A stretch of 64,000 nucleotides of DNA from Kaistella jeonii (GTDB taxonomy: Bacteria > Bacteroidota > Bacteroidia > Flavobacteriales > Weeksellaceae): the NCBI RefSeq assembly GCF_000812865.1, contig NZ_JSYL01000002.1:62001-126000 (forward strand). The letters run 5' to 3'. The position numbers were made by a program, and so were the translations under genes. Shown here one piece after another: positions 25,170 through 34,631 of the stretch. Position 1 is the stretch's first letter; each line of letters begins with the position of its first letter. Under the pieces are notes generated by a model. The model was not told the DNA's origin. It worked only from the letters and a program-made list of their open reading frames with translations, and ran no database searches.

Positions 25170-27068
25170 TTATTTGACTTCTTCGAAATCAGCATCCTGA
25201 ACATCTTCTGTTCCTGAATTAGCTTCTGGATTTCCCTGTGCTTGATCAGCTCCCGGTTGTCCTTGATTTCCTGCAGCGTACATTTCTTCTGAAGCAGCCA
25301 TCCAAGCAGCATCTAATGCTTCAGTTTTCGTTTTTACACTGTCCATATCTTTTGCTTCGAAAGCGGTTTTCAATTCTGCGTGAGCAGATTCAACTGCTGC
25401 TTTTTTATCTGCAGATAATTTATCACCGAATTCTTTCAGTTGTTTTTCAGTTTGGAAAAGCAATCCGTCTGCTTTATTGAAGATTTCCACTTCTTCTTTT
25501 CTTTTCGCATCAGAGGAAGCATTTTCTTCAGCTTCTCTCTTCATTCTTTGGATCTCATCATCTGAAAGTCCTGAACTTGCCTGAATTTTGATCGTTTGCT
25601 CTTTTCCGGTTCCTTTATCTTTTGCAGAAACACTCAAGATTCCGTTGGCATCAATATCGAAAGTTACTTCAATTTGAGGAACTCCTCTTTGTGCCGGTGG
25701 AATATCAGCAAGATCAAATCTTCCGATTTCTTTATTGTCATTAAACATTGGTCTTTCTCCCTGTCCTACTCTAATAGAAACGGCAGGTTGGTTATCACTT
25801 GCGGTAGAGAATACTTCTGATTTCTTGGTTGGAATGGTTGTATTCGCATCAATTAATTTCGTGAATACAGATCCCATTGTTTCAATTCCTAAAGAAAGTG
25901 GCGTAACATCTAATAAAAGAACGTCTTTTACATCACCGGTTAAAACTCCACCCTGAATCGCTGCACCAATGGCAACAACCTCATCCGGATTAACTCCTTT
26001 CGAAGGTTTTCTACCGAAGAATTTTTCTACTTGCTCCTGAATGATTGGGATTCTTGTAGAACCACCTACCAAAATTACCTCATCGATATCTGTAATTGCA
26101 AGACCTGCATCTGAAAGCGCTTTTTTACAAGGCTCCATTGAACGTCTTACCAAATCAGCAGACAATTGCTCAAATTTCGCTTTGGTCAAAGTTTTTACCA
26201 TGTGTTTCGGACCAGTTGCAGTCGCGGTTATATAAGGTAAATTGATTTCTGTTTGTGGAGCTGAAGACAATTCAATTTTCGCTTTTTCTGCCGCTTCTTT
26301 CAATCTTTGTAAAGCTATAGGATCTGATTTTAATTCTACCCCTTCCTCAGCCTTAAATTCATCTGCCATCCAGTTGATGATGACATCATCGAAATCATCA
26401 CCACCTAAATGGGTATCTCCGTTTGTAGATAATACTTCAAAAACACCGTCTCCAAGATCAAGGATTGAAACGTCAAATGTTCCACCACCTAAATCGTAAA
26501 CTGCAATTTTTTGATCTTTATGTGCTTTATCCATTCCATAAGCCAAAGCTGCTGCAGTCGGCTCATTGATAATTCTTTCTACTGTTAAACCAGCGATTTC
26601 ACCCGCCTCTTTTGTCGCCTGTCTTTGAGCGTCGTTAAAGTAAGCCGGAACAGTAATTACCGCTCTTGTTACTTCCTGACCCAAATAATCTTCTGCCGTT
26701 TTCTTCATTTTCTGAAGGATCATCGCAGAAATTTCCTGTGGCGTATATTCTCTGTCGTCAATTTTTACTTTGATGGTGTCGTTTGGTCCGCTCACTACTT
26801 TGTAAGGTACTCTCGAAACTTCTTTCGCATCATCTTTGAAATGCGTTCCGATAAATCTCTTGATTGAATAAACAGTTTTCGTAGGATTCGTAACTGCTTG
26901 TCTTTTTGCAGGATCACCTACTTTTCTTTCACCATCTTCGGTGAATGCAACGATTGAAGGTGTTGTTCTTTTACCTTCTGAATTTGGGATTACAACAGGA
27001 TCTTTACCTTCCATTACGGAAACACAAGAGTTTGTTGTTCCTAAATCAATTCCAATTATTTTACTCAT
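25170..27068 (-). CDS. dnaK: Chaperone protein DnaK (Hsp70)
   Basis: 632 aa, normal length. It starts [21 protein letters not shown], has the second phosphate loop [19 protein letters not shown] and the adenosine motif [13 protein letters not shown], a substrate-binding domain from about 385, and ends in the acidic [12 protein letters not shown]. It is an ATP-driven chaperone working with DnaJ and GrpE in the cytoplasm. It is monocistronic here, with its own promoter and terminator. Confidence 0.98.
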   Translation of the reverse strand: MSKIIGIDLGTTNSCVSVMEGKDPVVIPNSEGKRTTPSIVAFTEDGERKVGDPAKRQAVTNPTKTVYSIKRFIGTHFKDDAKEVSRVPYKVVSGPNDTIKVKIDDREYTPQEISAMILQKMKKTAEDYLGQEVTRAVITVPAYFNDAQRQATKEAGEIAGLTVERIINEPTAAALAYGMDKAHKDQKIAVYDLGGGTFDVSILDLGDGVFEVLSTNGDTHLGGDDFDDVIINWMADEFKAEEGVELKSDPIALQRLKEAAEKAKIELSSAPQTEINLPYITATATGPKHMVKTLTKAKFEQLSADLVRRSMEPCKKALSDAGLAITDIDEVILVGGSTRIPIIQEQVEKFFGRKPSKGVNPDEVVAIGAAIQGGVLTGDVKDVLLLDVTPLSLGIETMGSVFTKLIDANTTIPTKKSEVFSTASDNQPAVSIRVGQGERPMFNDNKEIGRFDLADIPPAQRGVPQIEVTFDIDANGILSVSAKDKGTGKEQTIKIQASSGLSDDEIQRMKREAEENASSDAKRKEEVEIFNKADGLLFQTEKQLKEFGDKLSADKKAAVESAHAELKTAFEAKDMDSVKTKTEALDAAWMAASEEMYAAGNQGQPGADQAQGNPEANSGTEDVQDADFEEVK

Positions 27069-27115
27069 AGTATGTATATTTTTAGTTTTAAACTTATTTG
27101 ATATGAGTTTCTCTA

Positions 27116-27145
27116 AAAATATACCAAGTGAAAAATTATGACAAA
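27116..27145 (-). promoter_or_regulatory. dnaK promoter
   Basis: On the minus strand TTTG (27142-27145) and TATATTTT (27116-27123) are spaced by 18 bp, close to the Bacteroidota -33/-7 consensus, 47 bp before the ATG. Confidence 0.5.
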
Positions 27146-27286
27146 TTGACAGAAATTATTATTGAGAAGTTTGTAAGAAATGAATGAAACTCCACCAAAC
27201 TTCCAAAATGTTTAATACTGAAAATGCTTTTGACCAATTTCAACTGACATCTAATTAAAGCAAAATTTCTAAAGACAAAATCAAAA

Positions 27287-27320
27287 AAAAGACATCTCAT
27301 AAAATTATGAGATGTCTTTT
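27287..27320 (-). terminator. Terminator of the minus-strand cytochrome gene
   Basis: AAAAGACATCTCATAA pairs with TTATGAGATGTCTTTT around a short loop, with T residues following on the minus strand, 19 bp beyond the stop at 27339. Confidence 0.8.
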
Positions 27321-27338
27321 AAAATAGATAAACTCTAA

Positions 27339-27722
27339 TTATTTCTTTAGGGTAAGAATATATGCTACCATTTTCTTTGCATTTTCCGGGCTCATTCCTG
27401 CATGTGGAGTCATAGGAATTTCTCCCCAAACGCCTTTTCCTCCATCAATGATTTTTGTTGCAAGATGATCAATATCAGCATCTGTATATTTATCTGCCAC
27501 TTCCTGATAAGATGGTCCTACTAATCTTGCATCCATTTTATGACAAGTTAAGCAGTCTGCACCTTCAATGAGTGCCAAACCTTCATTTTTTCCTGCTGCT
27601 GCTGAATCTACCACTTTTACTACAGGTTCTTCCAGCATTACATTGCTTTCTTTGTTGGGATTAACTTTTTTGCCGCAAGAAACAATTGCAAACATTGCAC
27701 AGATTACTAAGTATTTGTTCAT
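27339..27722 (-). CDS. Lipoprotein cytochrome c
   Basis: 128 aa from the ATG at 27722, chosen because it begins with a lipoprotein signal peptide (MNKYLVICAMFAIVSCGKK, lipobox VSC). A single haem site CLTCH and a probable axial Met in IPMTPHAGM define a small class I cytochrome c anchored in the periplasm. It probably donates electrons to terminal reductases. It diverges from the nos operon, whose first gene is also a cytochrome c, and has a -7 box at 27739-27746. Confidence 0.88.
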   Translation of the reverse strand: MNKYLVICAMFAIVSCGKKVNPNKESNVMLEEPVVKVVDSAAAGKNEGLALIEGADCLTCHKMDARLVGPSYQEVADKYTDADIDHLATKIIDGGKGVWGEIPMTPHAGMSPENAKKMVAYILTLKK

Positions 27723-27738
27723 CTTTTTTAATTTGGTA

Positions 27739-27746
27739 CAAAAATA
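27739..27746 (-). promoter_or_regulatory. -7 promoter element of the cytochrome c gene
   Basis: Minus-strand TATTTTTG, 17 bp before the ATG at 27722. A longer reading frame beginning upstream would start before this promoter, which supports the lipoprotein start. Confidence 0.5.
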
Positions 27747-27790
27747 TAAAATTTCTTGAATAAAAGTGAAGATAAATGTCATATAAAGCT

Positions 27791-27836
27791 TATGACTGAG
27801 ATCATACTCGAATCTGACCAAATCTTACTACTTTTG
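27791..27836 (+). promoter_or_regulatory. Crp/Fnr-type operator and -7 box of the nos operon
   Basis: TATGACTGAGATCATA (27791-27806) is a TATGA-N6-TCATA dyad, and TACTTTTG (27829-27836) a perfect -7 box about 30 bp from its centre. This is the geometry of an activator site near -41. The same arrangement occurs at 34570 and on both sides of 37150. Confidence 0.65.
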
Positions 27837-27857
27837 GGTAATAAATATATTAAAGAT

Positions 27858-28361
27858 ATGAAAACATTAAAAACGATTGCACTCTCAGTGTTAACTATGG
27901 CGCTTTTCTCTTGTGGTGGTGACAAGAAAACAGATTCGATCCCATCTGGCTCTACAGCTACGACCACAACTACGACTGATCAAAGCAGTGCGGAAATGGA
28001 AGCTACTGCAGCAAAATATGATCCAAACAGAGGTCTTGGGAAACATGAAAAAATCGATATTACTAAATTCGATCCTGCAATGGCTGCATCTGGTAAAAAG
28101 GTTGCTGAAGTAAAATGTACTTCTTGTCATAAACCTACTGATGAAAAATTAGTTGGTCCAGGTTGGAAAGGTGTTACCAAAAAACAAACCCCAGAATGGA
28201 TTATGAACTTTATCTCTAATCCTGATCCAATGATTGATGTAGATCCTGAGTTGCAGAAACAATTAGAACTTTGTTTGGTAAGAATGCCGAACCAAAGTTT
28301 GAATGATACTGAAGCACGCGAAATTCTCGAATACATGAGAGAGATCGACGGTGCGAAGTAA
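27858..28361 (+). CDS. Lipoprotein cytochrome c of the nos operon
   Basis: 167 aa from the ATG at 27858, giving a lipoprotein signal (MKTLKTIALSVLTMALFSCGG). A Ser/Thr-rich linker follows, then CTSCH haem site at about residue 85 and a probable axial Met in LVRMPNQSL. Clade II nos clusters commonly start with such a cytochrome, taken to be the electron donor to NosZ. nosZ follows 34 bp later. Upstream lies a Crp/Fnr-like operator. Confidence 0.9.
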   Translation: MKTLKTIALSVLTMALFSCGGDKKTDSIPSGSTATTTTTTDQSSAEMEATAAKYDPNRGLGKHEKIDITKFDPAMAASGKKVAEVKCTSCHKPTDEKLVGPGWKGVTKKQTPEWIMNFISNPDPMIDVDPELQKQLELCLVRMPNQSLNDTEAREILEYMREIDGAK

Positions 28362-28395
28362 TATTCTTTAGCAAAAAATTTAATCAAATATCAAT

Positions 28396-30393
28396 ATGAA
28401 AAGTCTTAAATTATTCGGGCTCCCCGCCATCGTAGCCTTAATTGCGCTAAGTGGTTGTAAGCCAAAAGGTACTGAAACCGCTGTAAGTGGTGATGCCGCA
28501 CAGAAAGTCTATGTTGCCCCGGGAAAATATGATGAGTTTTACAACTTTGTCAGCGGAGGTTTCAATGGACAGGTAAGTGTTTACGGATTACCAAGCGGAA
28601 GATTGTTAAAATCGCTTCCTGTATTTTCTGTAAATCCTGAGAATGGTTATGGATATAGTGAAGAAACCAAACCAATGCTCGAAACTTCTCATGGTTTTAT
28701 TCCTTGGGATGATCAGCATCACCTTGCACTTTCTCAAACTAATGGTGAAGTGGATGGAAGATGGCTTTTTGCCAATGCAAACAATACGCCGCGTGTTGCA
28801 AGACTAGATCTTAAAACTTTTAAAACGGTAGAGATTTTAGAAATACCTAATTCTGCCGGGAATCACTCTTCCCCTTTCTTAACCGAAAATACGGAGTATG
28901 TAGTGGCAGGAACACGTTTCGCAGTTCCGACTGATGATAAAAATGGTGACGTTCCAATCTCGTCTTTCAAAGAAAACTTTAAAGGAGTAGTTTCTTTTAT
29001 CGGAATTAATAAAGACAGCGGAGAAATGGATATCGCATTCCAAATTGAAGCACCTGGAATTAACTTTGACCTTTCTCATGCAGGTAAAGGAAAATCTGGA
29101 GACTGGTTCTTCTTCTCTTGCTATAATTCTGAAAAAGCCAACACTTTGCTTGAAGTAAACGCCTCTCAAAATGATAAAGATTTCATTATGGCGATCAACT
29201 GGAAGAAAGCAGCAGAAATGGCGAAAGCAGGAAAAGGCAGAAAAGTTGCGACAGAATACGTTCATAATAAATGGGACGAAAGAACTCACAGTGCAACTTC
29301 TACCATGAAAAAAGAGGTTTTGGTACTTTCTGTTGAAGATATGAAAGATGCGATGTATTTTATTCCTTGTCCTAAATCTCCACATGGTTGTGATGTTGAT
29401 CCAACTGGTGAATATATTGTAGGATCTGGTAAATTAGCAGCTTTAATCCCTGTTTTCAGCTTTACTAAAATTCAGAAAGCAATTGCTGACAAAGCATTTA
29501 GTGGAGAATACGATGGTGTAAAAGTAATTAAATACGAAGCAGCACTTCACGGTGAAGTTCAAAAACCTGGTTTGGGACCACTCCATACTGAATTTGACGG
29601 CAGAGGAAATGCAATAACTTCTATGTTTGTTTCTTCGGAATTGGTAAAATGGAATCTCAAAGATTTAAAAGTTATCGACAGAGTTCCTACCTATTACTCA
29701 ACTGGTCACTTGATGATTCCTGGAGGAGACACCAAAAAACCTTTTGGAAAATATGTGGTAGCTTATAATAAAATTACCAAAGACAGATTCCTTCCAACAG
29801 GTCCGGAATTGGCACAATCTGCCCAGTTATTTGATATAACAGGAGACAAAATGAAACTGTTATTAGATTACCCGCTTTTTGGTGAACCGCATTACGCACA
29901 AGCTTTACCAGCAGCAATGCTTAAAGACCAGGTGAAATTCTTTAAAATCGAAGATAATCACCACCCTTATGTAACCAAAGGAGAAAAAGATAGCAAAGTA
30001 GTAAGAGAGGGAAATAAAGTTCATGTTTACATGACTTCAATCAGATCTCACTTTGCTCCGGATAATATTGAAGGTGTTCGAGTGGGCGACGAAGTTTACT
30101 TCCACGTTACCAATCTTGAGCAAGACTGGGATGTTCCTCACGGTTTTGCTGTAAAAGGTAACCAAAATGCTGAACTTCTAGTTATGCCAGGAGAAACTTG
30201 TACTCTGAAATGGGTTCCTAAAAAAGCCGGAATGTTCCCAATGTATTGTACCGATTTCTGTAGTGCATTGCACCAAGAAATGCAGGGATATGTTAGAGTT
30301 TCTCCAGCAGGAAGCTCCACTCCGCTTACTTACTCCTTGAATAATAAAAAAGACAACGCGCAAAGCCCAGTCAAACAAGGTGAAACCAAATAG
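28396..30393 (+). CDS. nosZ: Nitrous-oxide reductase, clade II
   Basis: 665 aa. It reduces N2O to N2. The signal peptide is of Sec/lipoprotein type (IALIALSGCKPKG) with no twin-arginine motif, as in clade II enzymes. The beta-propeller holds CuZ histidine regions (DQHHLALSQ, LSHAGKG, STGHLMIPGG, EPHYAQ) and the C-terminal cupredoxin domain holds the CuA site, VPHGFAV and YCTDFCSALHQEM, all intact. It is followed by a terminator and then by the accessory genes nosL-D-F-Y. Confidence 0.97.
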   Translation: MKSLKLFGLPAIVALIALSGCKPKGTETAVSGDAAQKVYVAPGKYDEFYNFVSGGFNGQVSVYGLPSGRLLKSLPVFSVNPENGYGYSEETKPMLETSHGFIPWDDQHHLALSQTNGEVDGRWLFANANNTPRVARLDLKTFKTVEILEIPNSAGNHSSPFLTENTEYVVAGTRFAVPTDDKNGDVPISSFKENFKGVVSFIGINKDSGEMDIAFQIEAPGINFDLSHAGKGKSGDWFFFSCYNSEKANTLLEVNASQNDKDFIMAINWKKAAEMAKAGKGRKVATEYVHNKWDERTHSATSTMKKEVLVLSVEDMKDAMYFIPCPKSPHGCDVDPTGEYIVGSGKLAALIPVFSFTKIQKAIADKAFSGEYDGVKVIKYEAALHGEVQKPGLGPLHTEFDGRGNAITSMFVSSELVKWNLKDLKVIDRVPTYYSTGHLMIPGGDTKKPFGKYVVAYNKITKDRFLPTGPELAQSAQLFDITGDKMKLLLDYPLFGEPHYAQALPAAMLKDQVKFFKIEDNHHPYVTKGEKDSKVVREGNKVHVYMTSIRSHFAPDNIEGVRVGDEVYFHVTNLEQDWDVPHGFAVKGNQNAELLVMPGETCTLKWVPKKAGMFPMYCTDFCSALHQEMQGYVRVSPAGSSTPLTYSLNNKKDNAQSPVKQGETK

Positions 30394-30404
30394 AAATTTA
30401 TAAC

Positions 30405-30431
30405 AAAAGGGCAGTTTTCACTGCCCTTTTT
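30405..30431 (+). terminator. Terminator between nosZ and the accessory genes
   Basis: AAAAGGGCAG pairs with CTGCCCTTTTT around TTTTCA. It makes nosZ the end of one unit, with partial read-through or a new promoter supplying the accessory genes. Confidence 0.8.
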
Positions 30432-30438
30432 CTTTTTG

Positions 30439-30469
30439 ATGATATGTGTCATTTTGTAACTTATGTTAC
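30439..30469 (+). promoter_or_regulatory. Two dyads upstream of the nos accessory genes
   Basis: ATGATATGTGTCAT (30439-30452) resembles the TATGA-N6-TCATA operator, and GTAACTTATGTTAC (30456-30469) is a perfect palindrome. No clear -7 box follows at the usual distance (GACCTTTA at 30492 is two mismatches off). Regulation of the second nos unit is likely but unproven. Confidence 0.4.
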
Positions 30470-30545
30470 CTTAAAAACCGTTGAAAGGAACGACCTTTAC
30501 TAGAGAAAATCATCAAATATCCAGCATCTTAAAAAATTTAAAAAA

Positions 30546-31130
30546 ATGGAAAAAAAATTATTAAAACAATGGACAAGAATTGGGCTCGTTATTTGCGGAG
30601 TTGCGTTGGGCGTTTCTATGTTTGTACCAATGTGGTCGATTTATCTGCAAGCTCCGCAATACCCAGAAGGATTATCAATGTTCTTGTGGCCGTATAAAAT
30701 TACTGGCGATTACCAAATCATCAACGGACTGAATCACTACATCGGAATGAAAACCATTCATCAGGAAGATTTCTACGAATTTAAAATCTTACCGTACGCT
30801 CTAGGATTTTTTGCACTTTTGTGTTTTATTGCAGCTTTTTTAAACACCAAAAAATGGCTTTATATTGCTACAGCCTTATTCATGATTTTTGGTGTAGCTT
30901 TCATGGTAGATTTCTATATGTGGGAATACAATTATGGTCATAACTTAGACCCTCATGCTGCGATCATCGTTCCCGGAATGTCTTATCAACCACCATTACT
31001 CGGATCCAAACAACTTCTTAATTTTGTTGCCTATTCTTACCCTAATATTGGTGGTGCCATAATGATAGGTGTTGCAGCAATTTTAGCTATCTTAGCATTT
31101 ATTGAGTTTAGAAAACCAAAAACGGTTTAA
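30546..31130 (+). CDS. Membrane protein of Bacteroidota nos clusters
   Basis: 194 aa with four predicted transmembrane segments: about 13-33 (GLVICGVALGVSMFVPMW), 80-100, 107-127 and 165-187. The loops carry conserved-looking His and Trp/Tyr residues (HYIGMKTIHQ, YNYGHNLDPHAA). I recognise it only by position between nosZ and nosL, a gene common in clade II clusters. It may help electron transfer or NosZ maturation; its biochemical role is not known to me. Confidence 0.65.
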   Translation: MEKKLLKQWTRIGLVICGVALGVSMFVPMWSIYLQAPQYPEGLSMFLWPYKITGDYQIINGLNHYIGMKTIHQEDFYEFKILPYALGFFALLCFIAAFLNTKKWLYIATALFMIFGVAFMVDFYMWEYNYGHNLDPHAAIIVPGMSYQPPLLGSKQLLNFVAYSYPNIGGAIMIGVAAILAILAFIEFRKPKTV

Positions 31131-31172
31131 GATTTACCATTAAAAAATCATTTAATCATCAATTTAAATATT

Positions 31173-31583
31173 ATGAAATTTCCAAAAATCATCTTACTTG
31201 CACTTCCTTTTTTAGCCATAATGTCTTGTCAGGAAAGTGGACCCAAAGATTTCCTTCTTGAAAAAGATCAGTGTGATAACTGTAAAATGACGATCACGGA
31301 TTTAACTTATGCCACAGAATTAATTACAGAAAAAGGTAGAGTTTATAAGTTTGATGACATCAGTTGCATGACGATGTATGAAAATTCTGAAGCTGATAAA
31401 GTGAAAAATTCAAAAAAATATGTCATTAATGCGCCGACCGGAAAATTTTTAGAATTACCAAAAGCAACACTCATCACAGGTGGAAGTATAAAATCACCCA
31501 TGGGCGGAAATACCCAGGCTTTTGAAAATAAAGAAGCGGCTCAGAAAGCAGCAGCAACTTTAGGCGCAAGTATAATTAATTAA
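31173..31583 (+). CDS. nosL: NosL copper chaperone lipoprotein
   Basis: 136 aa. A lipoprotein signal (LPFLAIMSCQ) is followed by CDNCKMTITD, the Cys/Met copper-binding region of the NosL family, and a second conserved segment YKFDDISCMTMYE. NosL binds Cu(I) and delivers it for CuZ assembly with NosDFY. It lies between the membrane protein and nosD, 8 bp before the latter. Confidence 0.93.
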   Translation: MKFPKIILLALPFLAIMSCQESGPKDFLLEKDQCDNCKMTITDLTYATELITEKGRVYKFDDISCMTMYENSEADKVKNSKKYVINAPTGKFLELPKATLITGGSIKSPMGGNTQAFENKEAAQKAAATLGASIIN

Positions 31584-31590
31584 TCAATTC

Positions 31591-32817
31591 ATGTTCAAAT
31601 TATTGCTCTTACTTTTTCCAGTTTTTATCTTTTCGAATGTTTTAAAAGTTGGAAAAAATGAACAATTCACCACTATCAAACAAGCTATCGCCGCCTCGAA
31701 AAGTGGCGATAGTATTTTGGTACAAAGTGGAATTTACAAAGAAGGTAATATCAACATTACGAAACCATTATCATTAATCGGTATCGGATTACCGGTTTTA
31801 GATGGGGAGATGAAATATGAAATCGTCTCTTTCCGAGCCAATCATATTTTGATGAAAGGATTCAAAATTATTAATTCAGGAGAAGATGAAATTATAAATA
31901 TCGGTGCAATTCGCCTTTACGACAGTCAATATTCAACCATTGAAAATAATATTTTCGAGAATAATTATTTCGGAATTTATATTCAGCGTGGTTTCCGATG
32001 TTTAATTCAAAATAACAGAATCACTTCCAAAAGAGCTACTTCCCAGGAACGAAGCGGCGACGGAATTCATGCTTGGGTAAGCGAAGAACTCTGGATTAAA
32101 AATAATTACATTGAAGGTCAGAAAGATGGAATCTATCTTGAAAAAGTGATCAAATCTTATATTTACCACAACTATTCAAAGAAAAATCTAAGGTACGGTT
32201 TACATTTTATGTTTGCCGATGACAACGTTTACGTAAATAATACTTTTGATAACAACAACGCCGGAGTTGCTGTGATGTACAGCAATAATGTTGGAATGGT
32301 CGGCAATAATTTTATTAATAATTGGGGCGATGCGAATTATGGCTTACTTTTAAAAGACATTAGTTTCAGCAAAATAATAGACAATCGCTTTCATAACAAT
32401 ACGACTGCCATTTATCTAGATGGTGCCACAAAAATTGATCTTTTAAGAAATGATTTCGAAAATAATGGATGGGGCATGAAAATTAACTCCAACTGTATGG
32501 AAAACAAAATCATTAATAATAATTTTGTCAACAACGTTTTCGATGTCGGAACAAGTGGATCGATGGCTATGAACGATTTCAAAAGAAATTTTTGGGATAA
32601 ATATGAAGGTTACGACCTCGACAAAGACAAAATTGGCGACGTTCCCTTTCATCCTTTAAGTTTATACGCGGTTTTGGTAGAAAGTAATCCGGCAGTAATG
32701 CTTTTATACCGTACATTTTTTGTAGATCTGCTCGATAAAACAGAAAAAATAATTCCAAGTTTGACACCCGAAAACTTTGTAGATCGGGAACCTTTAATGA
32801 AGAAAATAAATATTTAA
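31591..32817 (+). CDS. nosD: NosD periplasmic maturation protein
   Basis: 408 aa. A signal peptide (MFKLLLLLFPVFIFSN) precedes a right-handed beta-helix with repeated N-rich rungs (IENNIFENNYFGIY, YVNNTFDNNNAGV, IDNRFHNNTTAIYL), i.e. CASH/NosD repeats. It docks on the NosFY ABC transporter and passes copper and sulfur to apo-NosZ. Gene order nosL-nosD-nosF-nosY is the standard one. Confidence 0.94.
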   Translation: MFKLLLLLFPVFIFSNVLKVGKNEQFTTIKQAIAASKSGDSILVQSGIYKEGNINITKPLSLIGIGLPVLDGEMKYEIVSFRANHILMKGFKIINSGEDEIINIGAIRLYDSQYSTIENNIFENNYFGIYIQRGFRCLIQNNRITSKRATSQERSGDGIHAWVSEELWIKNNYIEGQKDGIYLEKVIKSYIYHNYSKKNLRYGLHFMFADDNVYVNNTFDNNNAGVAVMYSNNVGMVGNNFINNWGDANYGLLLKDISFSKIIDNRFHNNTTAIYLDGATKIDLLRNDFENNGWGMKINSNCMENKIINNNFVNNVFDVGTSGSMAMNDFKRNFWDKYEGYDLDKDKIGDVPFHPLSLYAVLVESNPAVMLLYRTFFVDLLDKTEKIIPSLTPENFVDREPLMKKINI

Positions 32818-32885
32818 AAATTCTGAGGATGAAGAAAATGAAGTCGCCAAAACGTTCTTCATTGCCTTTTATATCTCTTACTGAT

Positions 32886-33608
32886 ATGATAGAAGTAAAA
32901 AATTTAACGAAAAAATTCGATAGCTTTACAGCATTAGATGATTTGAGTTTGTCCTTTACCGACGGTAAATCAATCGCATTGATCGGTCCAAACGGTTGCG
33001 GAAAAACCACGTTGATTAAATGTATATTGGGTTTAAATGTCATCGAAACTGGTGATATTTTAGTCGATGGCAAAAGTGTAAAAGACGATTATCTCTACCG
33101 CAGAGAAATCGGTTATATGCCTCAAATCGGGCGTTACCCAGAAAATATGACCATCGGACAGACCATCAAAATGATCAAAGACACTCGAAAAATGTCGGAA
33201 ACTCATTTAGATACCGAACTACTCGAAGCTTTCGAACTCGAAAAAATATACGATAAGAAAATGGGTAATCTTTCCGGCGGAACTACGCAGAAAGTAAGTG
33301 CAGTTCTCGCTTTTATGTTTGATCCAAAAGTTATAATTCTAGATGAACCAACTGCGGGACTTGATCCTTTGGCTTCCGAAATTCTGAAAAATAAAATTAT
33401 CCAGGAAAAGAACAAAGGCAAACTTATCATTATCACCTCTCACCTTTTGAGTGAGCTTGATGATATTGTGAGTGAAATTGTTTTCATCAACGAAGGTAGA
33501 ATCATCGTACAGCAATCTGTCACTGACTTAATGACCGAAAGAAATTCAGAAAAAATTTCCGAATCAATTGTAAGTATTTTAAAGGAGATGAAAAATAACT
33601 CCAAGTAA
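32886..33608 (+). CDS. nosF: NosF ABC-transporter ATPase
   Basis: 240 aa from ATG 32886 (MIEVKNLTKKFD), preferred over an in-frame ATG at 32829 because ABC ATPases begin here. Walker A GPNGCGKTT, Q-loop YMPQIG, signature LSGGTTQKV, Walker B VIILDEPTAGLDP and switch His in TSH are intact. It powers the NosDFY complex in the inner membrane. The alternative start would add 19 residues. Confidence 0.93.
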   Translation: MIEVKNLTKKFDSFTALDDLSLSFTDGKSIALIGPNGCGKTTLIKCILGLNVIETGDILVDGKSVKDDYLYRREIGYMPQIGRYPENMTIGQTIKMIKDTRKMSETHLDTELLEAFELEKIYDKKMGNLSGGTTQKVSAVLAFMFDPKVIILDEPTAGLDPLASEILKNKIIQEKNKGKLIIITSHLLSELDDIVSEIVFINEGRIIVQQSVTDLMTERNSEKISESIVSILKEMKNNSK

Positions 33609-33681
33609 ATACAAATTTTGAACAGACTTTCACTCTTATCTTTAACTTAAAAGTTAGGATGTTAGTCAAAAATTTAGATCA

Positions 33682-34449
33682 ATGAACAAAATAGCACGCT
33701 TTATTCTTTTTGATATTTTAAAAAACAAAATCGTAATTTTCTATACCATTTTGCTCTTCATTATTTCGTGGTCCGTTCTCGGTTTAGAAGGAAATTACAC
33801 AAAGGCTACTTTGAGTTTGCTAAATGTTGTTCTACTCGTAGTTCCATTGGTAAGCATCATATTTTCAACAATTTATGTTTACAATAGCAGTCAGTTTATA
33901 GAATTGCTTCTCAGTCAACCGGTTCCACGGGTAAAAGTTTGGTTTAATATCTTTTTGGGACTCTCCACGGCATTGATTTTCGCTTTTCTAATTGGTTGTG
34001 GAATTCCTATTCTACTCTACTCTTCTATAGAAACCGGATTCTCATTAATAATAATCGGAGTTCTGTTGTCTGTAATTTTCACCTCATTTGCAATGCTTTC
34101 TGCGATTTTGACTCGTGATCGTGCAAAAGGAATAGGTATTTCAATTTTTATCTGGCTTTTCTTTAGTATCATCTATGATGGAATTCTTTTAATTTTAATG
34201 TTCCAATTTTCCGATTATCCAATTGAAGGAATTATGGCGACTTTAGCAGGATTAAATCCTGTTGGTTTATCTAGAATTTTCGTCTTACTTCAGTTGAATA
34301 TTTCTGCGATGTTGGGATATTCTGGTGCCGTTTTCCAAAAAGTTTTCGGTTCCGGAGGTGGTATGGGAATTTCCATGTTGATTCTCCTACTCTGGGCAAC
34401 CGTTCCTTTCATACTCTCCTTAATTAAATTTAATAAAAAAGATCTGTAA
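33682..34449 (+). CDS. nosY: NosY ABC-transporter permease
   Basis: 255 aa with six predicted transmembrane helices and the N-terminal cytoplasmic start MNKIARFILFDILKNKIVIF typical of ABC-2 permeases. It forms the membrane part of NosDFY, which assembles the CuZ centre of NosZ. It follows nosF after 73 bp and ends the nos block. Confidence 0.92.
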   Translation: MNKIARFILFDILKNKIVIFYTILLFIISWSVLGLEGNYTKATLSLLNVVLLVVPLVSIIFSTIYVYNSSQFIELLLSQPVPRVKVWFNIFLGLSTALIFAFLIGCGIPILLYSSIETGFSLIIIGVLLSVIFTSFAMLSAILTRDRAKGIGISIFIWLFFSIIYDGILLILMFQFSDYPIEGIMATLAGLNPVGLSRIFVLLQLNISAMLGYSGAVFQKVFGSGGGMGISMLILLLWATVPFILSLIKFNKKDL

Positions 34450-34569
34450 CTAGACTGATCTTCTATTTCTGAAAACTTCACTACTTCACAAAGATTCTAT
34501 CTAGATTGACCTAATCTTTAACTCACTGAGCTTTAAGGTGATAAAAGTCAATAAACTTCTTTTTAATGA

Positions 34570-34614
34570 TATGACTGTGGTCATACGTTTTTTCTTCATT
34601 CTGCCGTAAATTTA
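34570..34614 (+). promoter_or_regulatory. Crp/Fnr-type operator and -7 box of the fasciclin gene
   Basis: TATGACTGTGGTCATA (34570-34585) is a perfect dyad (TATGAC/GTCATA), and TAAATTTA (34607-34614) a one-mismatch -7 box at the same 30-bp distance seen for the nos operon. Confidence 0.65.
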
Positions 34615-34631
34615 TATAAAATTAAAGCATA

